Part shown: piece after piece, positions 25,101 to 37,990 of the stretch | How the letters are laid out: every line of letters starts with the position of its first letter | Numbering within the stretch: position 1 is the stretch's first letter | Source of the DNA: Asterochloris sp. CNOR1 | Taxonomy: Eukaryota; Chlorophyta; Trebouxiophyceae; Trebouxiales; Trebouxiaceae | Length of the DNA: 64,000 nucleotides | Assembly: GCA_963969365.1 (NCBI GenBank) | Contig: OZ017757.1 | Coordinates: 1,488,001-1,552,000, forward strand | Direction: 5' to 3' | Made by a program: the position numbers and the translations under genes | Notes under the pieces: model-generated | What the model was told of the DNA's origin: nothing | The model's input: only the letters and a program-made list of their open reading frames with translations | Database searches by the model: none

Positions 25101-28100
25101 TACCCTCAGCACAGGCCTGCCCTGTGGGGGGTGGGAGAGGAGTCTGCAGCCAGCATGAGCAGTCCTGGCTCACCAGCAGCAGACGGCGCCTCGGTTGATG
25201 CCCCCAGCACACGGCATGCTGAAAGCAGAGGCACCAGGCAGCAGGAGGTGTCTGATCGGCTGGGCACCCCAGGCAGGGCTCAGCAGCCCTCTGAGGCACG
25301 CAGCATGCCTGCCCACTCTGAGCGCCCTGTGCTGACAGTGGGCAGAGCATTTGCTCTGCTGGGCATCCAGCTGGACTCAGGGATGGACGCTGACAGCCTC
25401 AGGGCCGCTGCGATGCGCCAAAACGCAGCCTCGCTGCATGCCCCTCTGTCTGTCAAACTTCACGCAGTTCAGGTGCGGCCCAATGTCATGGTTCTTACAG
25501 TTCATACCTGCTGTGGCAGGCTGCTTGAGAGACATACTCGATGCCTAGACTGTTCACAGTGGTTCTGACGGTGAACCTTCAGCATGTTGCAGCATGCCAA
25601 CACAGCAGGTGCTTATGCAGGTTGTGGCGAGTGCCAGAGAAAGTCAGGCGCGGAGGTCGCAGCAAGCATGCCAAAAGCGACTGCATGAGGTGCAGCGTCA
25701 ACTGGATTTCCAAAAGGTGACAAAGGGCATTGGCAGAGCCAAGACTCCCCTTGTTTCCAGCTAAGCATATTTGTGCAGCTGAGTCAACTGACGCCCTGAC
25801 AGATTTGGGACAACGCCCACCTGAAGTGCCTGAAGGCCCAGTTGCAAGTGTAGATACACTGGCTTAGAGCCCTCACAAGGCTAAAAATTCTGGTTGTTGT
25901 GCCTGCAGGCTGTCTTGGGCTGCGATGGAGTGAGGCTGAGGAAGCCAGCTCTGGGGGCTCCCCCCAGGCACTGGGTGGGCGGCACAAACATGCACCAGAG
26001 CAGCAAGAACGTCCTTGTCCACTCTGCCAAACCCCGCCAGCCAGAACTGCCTCATGCCAGGGTAGGTCGGCAGCACTGCTTGCTGCAGGCCATACTGCCT
26101 TGAAGTCTCCCGCACAAATGTAGGACAGGCGAGAGCAAATGTGTGCAAGGTTGGACCTGTCACTGCTGCAGCCTGCAATCCTCCCAGAGCTGGAAGGCAG
26201 GCTGTCTGCGGAGAGGATCTAGGTGAGCGGTCCTAAAGGTGCTGCCTACGACTTTGGGGGAAAGCTGCGATGGTGCCTGTCTGCGCCCCCATGTGCCCAC
26301 AGGATGTCTGTGGCAAGCTCAGACACTGCCTGCCTGCACAGGGGCTTGGGCCTAGTAGTACGGCTGAGGTCTTTGCAGCTGCTTGCAGCCATTCAACCAC
26401 CTGACTGATGGGGCGGTGAGCACAAGGTGCAGGCAAGTGGCAGCTCTCGCCCTCAACTAAGCTATCACGTGCCTGCTGGTAGGGCTGAAGGGAAGTTCAG
26501 TGAGTACAAGGCGCTGCTGCTTGGGTGTGCTGCATGAAGCTGAGACGCGGTGCATCCGCAGGCTGGGGCTTATTGAGAGGCAGTGAGCCCAAGGTGCAGC
26601 TGCTTGACAGTCTGAGCAGCTGCATGTCTGCAGGCGGGGGCTGGAGGAGAGCAATGGGTACAAAGCGCAGCTGCTTGAGGGTTCTGCCAATGACAATGAC
26701 AGGCGGAATACATCCGCAAGCTGGGAAGCCACGTGTCTGCAGGCGGGCGCTGACTGGGAGGGCAGCGAGTACAAGGTGCAACTGCTGGGAGCGCTGCTGG
26801 TGAAGCTGCGCATGAAGCTGGCCTTCATGGTTCTGCGCCACATCTGTACAGCTGCCGCTGACCTGGGGCGCCTGGTGGAGACTGTTGCCGCCACGTGAGT
26901 CAGAGGTGCCTGCAGCATAGATGGTGCAAAACATCTGAGCATCGGTCCTAGAATGTTCACCATTGCTGATGTGTGCTGTTGGGAGGCAGAGAGAAATGAT
27001 GTGTCTGCAGCGCTCTGTCCCAGATGCAGTCACCACAATAAGCAGCAGATGCTGATGAGGTCGCTTGCCTGCTTAGCGCCAATCTCCCAGAAATTGCGCT
27101 GCAGCGATGTGATGCAGCCGCAACAGCTCCAGTCGCCCTGCAGGGGGTCTAAGGCGCGCCTGTCCGTGGCACTGGCAGCGTTTTGGGACAATGCCTCCCG
27201 CAGCATCCTGGGCACACGCCAGGCACGCCGCTTCAGGGTTGGCCTGCAGCACCGCTCTCTGGCACGAAAGTTCCACGCCTGGCATGCCTGGGCTGCACGG
27301 CGGGCACAGCTGCAGCGTCTGTTGAAAGCAGCAAGGGTGGCCTGCCGGCGCATTGTGCTCACAGCAGGTGGGGCCTTGCTCGCTGTGCTGCAGAAAGACG
27401 CACATGGGAGTTGATTCTGTCCACTGACAGTCTCGGCTACACATGCATGATGCAGCTGCAGCGCCTGCACAAGTGGCCTGCCGGCGTGCCGTGAAGACAG
27501 CAGGCGTTCCCTGAGAAAACTCAGCCTCCAACAGTCCATTTGACAGTGTCTTACATCTGACGACCTTGTCAGAGCAGGCCAGTGCCTTGCAGCACTGTGG
27601 CCTTGAGCCTGCAGATTAACTTGTGCAGGACTGGCGCACTGGGCCCTTCTGGGGCGCAGATCGAAGGTGGCTGCCCATCAGGCAGTGACCGGCATGCAGT
27701 GGGGCCTGGCATGGCTGCGCGTCCGGGTGTTTGTCGTCTGGCGCACCTTCACCCGGCGCATGCTGGTGAGCTAGGCCATCTATCCCCTGCAGGACTGCCA
27801 CCCTGATCTCTGCTTGTCTTTGACCTGATCTCTGCTTATCCTTTACTGGATGAGGCCATACACGAGGACTCTGTGGCCTGTAGGCCCTGCTCAAACTGCC
27901 TGTCACTGGACTAGGGATTGTGCCAGAGGCTGGAAGCCCCAGAGGCAAGCAGTCCTCTGCTGTGCTTGGTGGTGGCAGGCAGCACACCTCTGCCCTACTC
28001 AAGTTGGTGCAACCTCCTTGAAGTGTCTTGGCACCAGAAGCTCTGAGGGGTGAGCTCACGCGTGCTGTGCGAGCCACTGCACGCAGCACCGCAGGCTAGA

Positions 28101-31100
28101 AACCTCCTGCATAGCCACAGCCTGTTTTGGGATGTGTGCTGCAGGCGGGCCACATCATGCATCAATACCGATAGATCTGGCCTGCCACCGTGGGCAGCAT
28201 TGCTGCAATCCTCACGCAAGACCTTGGTGTGTGTGCTGCAGGTCCTCAGGGGCAAGCTCACACACGAGCAGATGCAGGCCATGCCTGCTGTCACCTCGCT
28301 GGCAGCAATGCGGCAGCGCCAGCATGTGGCCTTTGCACAGCCCCGCTTTGAAATGGGGTGGGCTGCAGCAGAAGTGCGCCACCTGCACAGGTTTCTCCGC
28401 TTCTCAGCATCGGACGAGGATGTCATGTGGGCCTCTACAGGTGAGTGTGGGCGCTGTCAGGTTGCGGGGCAGTCCTACAATGCACGATGCCTCCTGCACA
28501 AGACTGGCTGTTTTCTGCATGGCAGGGATCACCATGGAGCAGCTCAACCTCTAGGAAGAGGTCACGCAAGATGCTGACTGCACAGGCTGGGCCTCATTTG
28601 TCCTAAAAGCGGCCAGGCCTCACACTTTCACTGCTTGCAGAGGCACTGACAGCAGCCGGGCCACTCAAGCAGGCCAGGAATCAGCTCATTGCATCTGGCA
28701 GATCTGAGGACTCGATTGCAGACCTTGGCAGCATTTCTATCCGGAACATCAGCCGGCAGAGCCCTGTGCTGCATGGACGCCTGAAGCTTGGAAAGTGGCG
28801 GCAACTTTTGTACTCCCAGTCCCTGCAAGTAAGCACAATGTGCCTGATTGTGGCTTCACGCTGCTCGAGCCTGTGGGGCAGTCATTCATCTGCTGGCTGT
28901 CAATGGCTGACACATAGTTACTGGTGGGTGCAGGCTGAAGTAGCCCAGCAGCGTCAGCTTGTGAGCTCTGCCAGCCTGGCGATGCAGCAGCTTGAGGCTC
29001 AGGCACAGGCAGAAACTGCAGAGGCGCAGGCCAGCACCAGGAGGACTCGCGATGCAGCAGCTGCAGCCCGTCTGGCAGCTCAATCTGCTGCAGAGGAGGC
29101 GGCTGCAGTGCAGGCTGCACTGCTTGCCCAACATGAGGTGCACTGCTGCCATCTCTGCATGTTTTGTCTCCTGTTTGGCTGTCAGCTGTGTTGCTTTTGC
29201 TCCACAAAGTCATCACAACTCTGCACCAACAACAAAGTTTTTGCAGCTGTCTCCTCCTGTGCAGGAGCTGGATGCTGTTTCAAGGGAGGTTGAGAGTTTG
29301 GGGCCAGCAGCGGCCGAGTGCAATGCTGCACTGGCTGCCATGGCCGCAAGGGAGCAAGCACTGGCTATCCTGGCGGCTCAGGCTGAGGAGAGGCTTCAGG
29401 TGAGGAGACCCGGGGAGCAGGCAGTGCAAGAGACCCTTCACATCTGCCTTCCAGGCTTGCTTCAGCGGGGCCAGCTGCAGCTTCAAGCGCTTGTGCTTTC
29501 AGGAGAGTCTGCCAGACAGCAGCCTTTTGAACTGCAATGTGAGCCCTGCGCATCACTTCATGTGCTTCAGCGGCTGAACTGCCTGCAGGATGCCATGAGG
29601 CAGCAGCGCCTCATCCAAGAGCAGCAGGCTCAGCTCCCATCAGACATGTTGGATCTGCCAGCTGCGCAGCAGCAGTGCACGAGCGCTCGGCAGGAGGCGG
29701 TCAGGCTGGCTGAGGGCAGGCAGGCCGCTGACGCGGCACTGCATGAAGCTCAGCAGCAGCGCGCAGCGGCTGTGCAGGCAACCCAGGGCGCTCTTGATCA
29801 AGTGAGTCGTGCGTTGGTCTTCATGCAGGGCCCAGATGGCCTCGTTGTGCCGATATCTGGGTTGCGGTGCTGAGAGCGGCAGTGCTGAGAGCTGCAAATG
29901 GCTGCGAGCAGGTCTGTACCTCAAAGCGAGCTGTCTCTTATGCCCAGAGCAGCGCTGCTTTGCAGCAATGGGGCTGTGCATTGTCTGCAGGTCGAGAGGC
30001 TGCAGGCAGCGCATGCCCGTGCTGAAGGTCAGGAGCAGCAGAGCCTTCTGCAGGGCCTGAATGCTGCTGAGCAGCGGCTGGCTGAGTTGAGGCGGGGCAT
30101 CAGTGCAGCAGACCTGCAGCTGGCAGCAGCTGAGGCTGAGAGCCAGCATGCTTGGGACACAGCAGAGGCTGCTGCAGCTGAGGCCAGCAAGCTGGAGGGC
30201 GGGCTCAGTCAGGCAGAGGCGCACCAGATGGCTGCCAGCGAGCTGCAGCAGGCAGATGGCAACGTGCGCGTGGCACAGCAGGTTAGCGAGCAGCCACCAC
30301 TAGCCAGGCACGCCGCGAGAGCATTCTGTGTGGCACAGAAGTGAGCAAGCAGCCACCACTGACCAGACGTGTTGCCATAGCATCTCACGCATCCTGCCAG
30401 CTGGGTGCAGGGGCTGGCCATGTGCCAGCATGTTTGCTGCATCATCCTTGAACTGTAGGTGCAGGAACTCAGCCTGATGCGGGGGCTCATGGTGTCTAGC
30501 AGCCTTTCATGCCCCCAGGCCAACTTGACTTGCAGACCCGTGTCCAGGCTCAGGCACAGCATGCGACTGTGCAGCGCCAGCTGGCAGAGCTGCGAGGAGA
30601 GCACGGCAGCAGGCAGGCTGTTATGCAGCACCAGCTGCAGCGCCTGCAGAGGCTGCAGACTGAGGTGGCCACACAGGAGGGCCTTGCCAGCGCCAAGCAG
30701 GCAGCAGCTGGAGCAGCGGCGCAGGCACAGATGGCAGCTGACCAGGACGCGGCTCAGGCAGGACTCACAGCACCTGCCTGAAAGAAACGGAGGGATACTA
30801 CCTAATGCTTGTGCACAGAGATGCTGGTTGTGGTGCACCGTCTTTCGAACATAGACAGCAGAGGGGTACTGGTTGCAGCGCAGTTCAGTCATGCTGCAAG
30901 CAAGCAGGGTCTGTCTGTCACTGCTCTGCCTGGAGGCCTCTGCTCAGCCCTGTGTGAACCACTGCCATGCAACCTGCAGGCGGAGGCAGAGCTGGTGGAG
31001 CTGCAGAAGACCCACCAGCATCTGCTGCAACAGGCAGCCAGCATGGCTGCAGCTGCGCATGCACAGCTGACCGACACACAGGCTGCCACGTCGGCTGGTT

Positions 31101-34100
31101 CCCAGGCAGGAGGTGCGCACACGCCTCATGTTACTCTGTGGCCACATGAGCCCGCCAGTGCAAGCTTTGGGCATCAAGGCCTATGCCTTGCACTGCCATT
31201 GCGCAGGCAATCGCTTACCTGCTCTGACCCGAATCCTGATGCGTTGCAGGCCTGGAGGGTCCTGTCGCACTGCAGTCCCCGACGCTGCTGGCAGCAGCAG
31301 CTGGCAGCTCAGCCCTGGAGGACACTGATGCCGGGCTCATGGCTGCTGCCGCCCTGACCCTGCCCGCTTTCAGCCGCACCGAGCCTGAAGGGCTCCCATG
31401 CATGCCCACACAACATGGCGCAGCTGAAGCGCCTCAGCAAGGGTGTGGCAGTAGCCGCCTGCAGCCCCTGATAAGACGGGCCATCACGCTGGGGGCTTGG
31501 GGGCTGAAAACGGGCGGCTCCTCTGGCCTGCCTAACCACATGGCCAGTGCTGGCCATCAGTCAGACAGGGCAGTTCTGGAGCAGCAGCAGGCAGCACCTG
31601 CTGAGGGGCCGCTGGATCATCAGGATGGCAGCAACGACTCAGACAAGGAGTCAGAGGGGGACGATCCTGGTGGGAATGCAGCTGGCATCAGCAGATTGCG
31701 CTCGGCGCTGGACAGCCGGCCGCACTCCCTGGAAGAGGCTGCCAGGCTGTTCATGCAGCGAATCACCGCGCGGCGTGTGCTGCAGGTGAGCGACTCAGCA
31801 CTGTGGCTTGATGCAGTGCCTGCGGCTGCTGAGGGCATCTTGCTAAGACATGCCAGGTCACACTCCCTGGAAGGGGCTGTACGTGCTGCACATCACTGCA
31901 CGGCACATGGTCTAGGTGGCATCAGGGTCAGAGGGCTGCGACTGAGCCTCACTAACAGCTGTTGTTGACTGCACAACGGGGGACCAGGCCTGTAGAAGCC
32001 CTGGCAATGTGTCGCCTCTGTCAGCAGCAGCGTTTGGTGGAGATGCTGCACACCGTGCAGCTGAGCATGGCCCTCTCATGTTATCCACCGTCTGCAGCTG
32101 CTGGCACCACATAGCAGGCTGGTGACCATATGGCAAAGCTGCAACGATCACAGCAAATGCCGGGCTGCCCTTCAGGCTTGCCCTTGTGTCACAGCATCTG
32201 CTGACAGACTGTGCAGGCCCTTAGTGCCTCTGGGCGGCCCAGAGACAGTGCATGGCAGCCAGCAATGCAGAGTCATGTATCCCATGGCAGCCAGCAATGC
32301 AGAGAGACATGGGTTCTGTACTTCTGCAGGCCTCCAGTCCCCTCCTGGCGGCCAGCGCATGCCCAGAGAGAGTGCATGGCAGCCAGCACGGCCAGGAGAC
32401 AAGGTCATTTGTCCCTGCAGGCCTTTCTGGACAATCTGGATCTGCGTAAGGCCCAGTCTGCAGAGGCGCGCAGGAGGTGTGGCCCTGCAATGTTGAGGCG
32501 CTGCCTGCGCATCTGGAGCAGCCAGGCGCAAGAGACGACGGCCTGGGTCACGCTCCAGGCAGGGGCGCTGACGCGGCGCAGAGGTTTCCTCGCCTGGGTG
32601 CAGTATGTGAAGGTGATGAGCACAGGGCTGCGTTGAGCAATACATCTGCAGCGCGGCACAGGAACAGGCAAGAGCCTGACTGGAGTACTTGAAAGTGACA
32701 AGCCCAGGAATGCCGGGTAGTACACCCCTGCAGTGGGGTGCAGATAACAAGCAAAGAGCCTGCATGTCTGGTGGAGAGTTAGGTTGAGCGCTTTGAACCT
32801 CTTAAGAGGTCCAGCAAGACCGTATAAGACACAACCTGCACAGCAGGCGGGGCTTCCTTGCCTGGGTGCAACACATAAAGGTGACAGCTCCAGGAATATT
32901 TCCGGGCACCTCATCTCAGCAGGTGGGGTGCAGCAGGCAGCAAAGGCTGTACAAATTGCAGAAGCCCCAAGCTGGGCATTCATGGCGTCTGACAGGGCCT
33001 CGACGTACAGAAGACATGGCTGTCAACAGGAAGCCAGCCACCTCACAATACTGATGTGTCCTAAGTGTGGCCTCTTGAGTGGTCTCCTTCAGCATGCATG
33101 CAGCCACCTCTGCTGCCCAAGGCTGCTGTGCGCGACCTCTCGGTGTCCCTCCCGGGTGCGAGGCAAGGAACGCCGCCTGCAGCACATGCGCAACTCTGTG
33201 CAAGATGCCGCGCTGCCATGCCTCCTTGCATGCAGCTACCCCACAGCACAGCTGCCCTGCAGGAAGAGCTGGCTTGCTTCCCTACACCTGTGCATGCAGC
33301 TGCCTCACAGCGCAGGCCTTGCCCATGCAGGATGGAATGCGCCGCCTGCAGCAGCTGCGACAGCTGCACGCTGCCCACTGCCTGCACCTGGTGCGGCCCT
33401 GCTTCCATTGGTGGCACCGCTGTGCAGCGGTGCGCCAGTGGAGGAGGAGGCGGGTGGCGCTGGCAAGGTGGCCGCTGTGGTATCACATTGCTTGTCATCT
33501 TCTGTCAGTGTGCCCAGTGGGAGACAGTGCGTGTCGCCTGGGACATGGGCTTCCCGGCTGTGGCTGCTGTGTTGTTGCTCTTCGTTGTTGCATAGGGTGT
33601 TACGGGCAAGCTTTTGTGCAGTAGGCACTCCTCTCCCAGGTTCGCTGCCAAGTCTTTCATTGTGCAGCAGCAGTGCGTGCAGGCCTCTGACAGCACTGCC
33701 TGCCCTCCTGCGCTGCAGGCAGCAGCATTTCGGCAGCTGTCTTCGAGCCTGGCGGCGCCAAGGTCTAGAGCAGCGCAGCCTGCGGCAGCGAGGCCAGATT
33801 GTGATGCAGGTCCACAGGTGTCCTCCTGCCTCCACACATGTGATTGCTGCAGCCAGTGGTGGCTGCCAAACATCTGGCCCTGCCTCAGAGTGCGATTCGC
33901 TGCTGAGAGGTGCCTGCTCGCCTGCTGTAAAACTCTGAAGCTGCAGCTCTGGAGCAGCCTGTGGCTCCTGTGAGCTTCCACTGAAGTGATGCCTGCGATC
34001 CAACTTTGGCACATTGCATTCTTCCTTCAGTGTCAGCTGGATGTCCTGTCATCACACATGTCCCGCAAGCCGGCCCACAGCCTCAGCCTTTGCCACGGCG

Positions 34101-37100
34101 TATCCAGCCAGCTGCTATGCACTGCAGGCGAGTGCAGATGCGGGAGGCCTGGCAGCAATGGGTATGGTATGCCGCCAGCAGGGTGAGCATGCATGGCACC
34201 TCCAGGCGAAGCAGCAGGCCACACAATAATCCTTTGGCATGCTGGCTGCACCTTGTGCTACCCTGACATGTTATGGCCACCAGACATGGCAGCCACACTG
34301 CAGTCCTGACGAAGTGGTGTGTTGCCTGCAGGCAAAACTGGCTCGCGTGTTTGCCATCTCAGAGGCTGCTTGGGAGAGATATGACCCACTGTCCTTACAG
34401 TTTGAGCTGCTCCAGCGCATAGTCTCTGACTGGCGCCAGCAAGCACAGGACAGGGCAGAGGACGCGCGTGAGGTGCAGAGGGAAGGCGCAGCGCTTCAAT
34501 ACAGGTACTAAATGTCACAACTTTGCATCTCAAGCCTGCGAGGTGCAATCTTAAAGATATTGTTGTGGCAGGGGATGAGGTGCACTGGTATCCTGTGCAA
34601 GAGGGGCACTGCTCCCTGAGCGATGCATGCTGCCCCTTCACTTGGCAATACTCACAGTCTCCTGACCGGGCCCTTGAGTTGTGGCCCATACCTCAGGTGC
34701 CTGCCTGCAGGCGGGGCTGCCTCCTGCTGGGGGCCATGCGCACCTGGCAGCTGTTCACGGCAGCCTGCATGCAGCTGCACCGCACAGAGCACCTGCAGGC
34801 GCGCCTGTTCAGAGCCTGGCGTGCCCGCACCCGCGCCAAGGTGCTGGACTGGCAGGGAGGGGGCAGCCTGGCACGGTCGCGCGCCCGGTTGCACCGCCGC
34901 GGCGTGAGGAGCGAGCAGGAGTGGCACAGGCACTACGAGCGCTGCAGGTGGGACCCATGTGCAGACTGTGAGACATGAAAAACTGCCTAACTGTGGCAGA
35001 GTCAGCGTGCTGAGGCCCTGCTCACAACTTCATGGGATCTCAAGATAATGCTGCACTGGCACAGGCCATCTGCATGCCACAGGTGGGCCCTTAGATGTGA
35101 GGTATGACGGACAGCGAGCTGTATTGCCTGTTGCAGCAGAGTGTTGAGCAGTATATGAGTGCTGCAGCAGGGCTCTGCTGCATTGCCTGAATGGGGCCTG
35201 AAGACACAAAGCCGCCGCGCCAGCTTATGCACTGTGCAGCATCAGCTGCGCTGTGCAGCCCCTGCCTTCACCCCTGACGACTTACAGCAGCAAGAGCCGG
35301 CAGCAATGGCATGCTGAAAATGAAGAGGAGACATGCTGTGCACCCCAAGCACGAGCAGCCGTCCTCTCCAAGCAGCAGCCAGGGGGTCACTTCTTGACTG
35401 CCTGTGCTGCAGGCTCACAATGGCCGGCTGGGCAGCATTTGCCCGGCGCATGGTCCCGCCCAGGCAGCACCACTGCAGGCAGCTGCAGCAGCGTGCGCTG
35501 AGGGCTCTGAGAGAGGTGGCCTGCCGGAGAGCCCACCTGCTTCAGCCCTTCCGGCTGCGCTGGCAGCTAGAGGCACCTCAGCGCAGGTATGTCCAGACAT
35601 GGTTGCACCGTGAATGGAGCTGCCAAACTTGAAGAAAGTACGAGGTGCTTTCTGCCAGCAGAAGCAATCGCGAGCACATGGGTTCTCGCCTGAGCAACAT
35701 CGTCTGCAGGAGGCGCCTGCCTCCTATTCTGCTGGCCAAGTGGCAAGTCCATGTAGCACAGTTGGTGATGCATGTGGAGGGTGCTGCTGGCTTTGCTGCC
35801 TGGCTGCGGTAAATTGCACATGTGGTGGGCAGACACTAATTTGCCTGATTGTCATGGCATCTGATGCCTGTGCAGGGCGCTGCTGGCCTGGCGAGCTGTG
35901 ACTGGAGTGGTCAGGCAGCAGCGCGGGCGAGAGGCATGGGCGGGCAGCATCCGCACCCATCTGCTGCAGCAGCGTGCCTGGCAGGCTTGGCAGGCTGTCA
36001 CAGTGGTCCACTACAGCCGTGCCTGCCAGCTGCAGGTGGGACCACTGTCCATTTGCTTTGGGTGCTGCTGAAATCTGCACCCCTCGCTGGCTCAGCATGG
36101 CTGACATCAGCAACTATGGCACGCATGTCACTCTGCCGGTGACTGCAACTGCAGGCCTGTCCAGCCCAATTGTCAGTTCCTGCGTGTCGCAGGCTGCAGC
36201 ATTGCACTGGAGAGGGGCACGGCTGCGCAGGGGTTTCAAGGCGTGGCGCTCTGCTGTGGCAAGCAAGGTGGCAGTCCAGCAGCATTGCCATAGGTCGCTG
36301 CTGAGGAGGGGCCTGCAAGGCTTCATCATAGTCTCAGCAGCTGCATGGCGCCTGAGGTTCGTAACATGGCAGCGCTTCAGATCACTCATGCACATTCTTG
36401 GCCGGGATTGAGCAGGTCACAACAGCGTCCACAGCGGGCAGTTCTGCAGTAGCATTCCTTGTCCAGTGCATCGCCATCACCTCCTGTACTGACCCTGTAC
36501 CCTTCACACCAGACCATTGCTGCCTGTATGTACACTGCATGCACTTGGTGACCTTGCGATTGGCATTACCTGCCAACCATGAAGGTCGGCCCCAGAGTTT
36601 CTGCAGTGTCATTCCATCTGCTTCGGGCCGCTGTGCAACTCCGCTGACCACCATAGCCTGCTTGCCAAGTGCCTGTTGCATGTGCATCCTGCCTGCTGGC
36701 GGTCTCTGCCTGAAGAGTGTTGTACATGTGCTCTGCAGCAGTGCTCTGCAGTCTGCAGGGACTGGGGCAGCTGCAACCTGTTGCCACCTGCGCTCTGCAG
36801 GGCAGCTGCTGCTGGCTATGAGCTGGAGAGGGCACGTGTCCTGCACCATCACTGGCACTGCAGCACGTGCTGCCAGGCCCACTGCCGCACGCAGCCCTGC
36901 TACCCGCAGGGGTGGGCCCACAGTCAGCACATGCGCTGCTTTGGGGCGCCCTCCTTCCTGCAGCACCCCAGACCCGGTGACAGGTGCATGCCTGTGACAC
37001 CCCTGGAGTGCGATGCCCCTCTCAGCGTGCTCCAAGCTGCTCAAGTCTTAGGCCTCACACAGGCCTGATTGCTCCTACTTTGGGGGCTCTCAGCATTGAT

Positions 37101-37834
37101 CCCACCATGCAGACGTACGAGGTTCCTTTTGACTGCAGGTATCTGCCATATCAGTGGGCCCTGCTCATGCGTGCGCTGGCCAGCTGGAAGGCCTGGAAGC
37201 AGGGCTGGAGGCAGCGGACTGCAGCGTGCTGGCGTCCAGGCGCTCAGGTGAGGGCAATGCAGCCACCTGCCATGTGTCTTGTAGCGTCTTGCCTGCCAAG
37301 GCTTGACGATGACATCATAATGGTCCTCCCTTCCCACCTGATCAGGGAGCACTGTGCACGTCACAGCAGCAATGCATTGCTCTGCAGGGCTGCCAACATC
37401 ACCCTGCCCTGCAGGACGCTGCAGGTGGCATGCTGGAACAGCAGCAGGGGTATCACGCAAACAGCTGTCGGCAGCCTCTAAGGAGCTCTCTGTGTACCAC
37501 TGCTGTTGGTCCTCTTGCCAGACGCAACGCCAGACCCAGCAGCTGCAACAACGGCACCCGCCCGGCCTGGATGCCCGTCAGCCCAGCCAGGGTTGCAGCC
37601 AACAGGAGGCCACAGTCACCAGCCCCCAGGCGTCCCAGAAATTGCAACGGCACGCTGCTGCCGGACTGGTACTGGCTCGGCCCATATGATGGCCTGCACA
37701 AGGACCCTTGGCAGGCACGGCAGGAAGTTTCACAAGCACAGCACGACGTCTCAGTCCACCCTGACACGCTCAGCACCCTGCAGGAGTTCAGGCAGCAGAG
37801 GGAAACCTCGCCGCCACTGATCACCACTGAATGA
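22113..37834 (+). CDS. SFI1: SFI1-like centrin-binding repeat protein (very large, about 30 exons)
   Basis: SFI1 proteins form long helices whose repeated FxxW-type motifs bind centrin at centrioles, basal bodies or spindle poles. Exons in phase: 22113-22416, 23024-23298, 23469-25472 (2 kb), 25621-25716, 25909-26061, 26129-26222, 26743-26894, 27105-27367, 27629-27765, 28242-28440, 28641-28828, 28934-29137, 29265-29399, 29589-29801, 29991-30281, 30536-30757, 30980-31112, 31250-31785, 32421-32612, 33331-33467, 33719-33809, 34128-34182, 34332-34504, 34711-34947, 35413-35586, 35876-36035, 36193-36356, 36801-36911, 37139-37247 and 37415-37834: about 2,540 aa. Repeats such as VVWRTFTRRML, RGFLAWVQYVK, RLFRAWRARTRAK, RRGFKAWRSAVASK and ASWKAWKQGWRQR run from 27105 on, interrupted by an Ala/Gln coiled coil (28934-31112). 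The junctions before 26743 and before 34128 do not close. Intron 16 (from 30758) starts with GC. Confidence 0.87.
24299..24480 (+). repeat. 22-residue tandem repeat (66 bp x 3) in SFI1-like exon 3
   Basis: Blocks at 24299, 24365 and 24431 encode RSRAAGSPGQQPAG, RSHAAGSSAQQPAG and RSDAIGSSEQQPPA. It is a low-complexity, probably disordered part of the 668-residue exon. Confidence 0.85.
26410..26800 (+). repeat. Decayed upstream copies of an SFI1-like exon
   Basis: The exon starting at 26743 (GACTGGGAGGGCAGCGAGTA ...) has older copies near 26410, 26480, 26562 and 26633, seen as 'g(g/t)gag(c/t)(a/c)caa(g/a)g(c/t)gcagctgctt'. The 26633 copy is open in the same frame as the real exon. Confidence 0.7.
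32570..32905 (+). repeat. Decayed downstream copies of an SFI1 repeat exon end
   Basis: The end of exon 32421-32612 (CTGGGTGCAGTATGTGAAGG, then donor GTGATGAGC) recurs as GACTGGAGTACTTGAAAGTG near 32679 and as CTGGGTGCAACACATAAAGG near 32863. Both are followed by similar intron bases including CCAGGAAT. Confidence 0.75.
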
Positions 37835-37990
37835 AAATGCCCACAAATGAGCACATCAACTGCTTGCGTTACATGGCTGCACCCGCAGCTAGCTGTGGCC
37901 ATGTTCAGCTGAGGTGACACGCTAGACTGCTTTTCACATGGACCAGTCAGTCTCAACATTTCTGCAGCTGAGGCCTGAAGTATGAACTGT

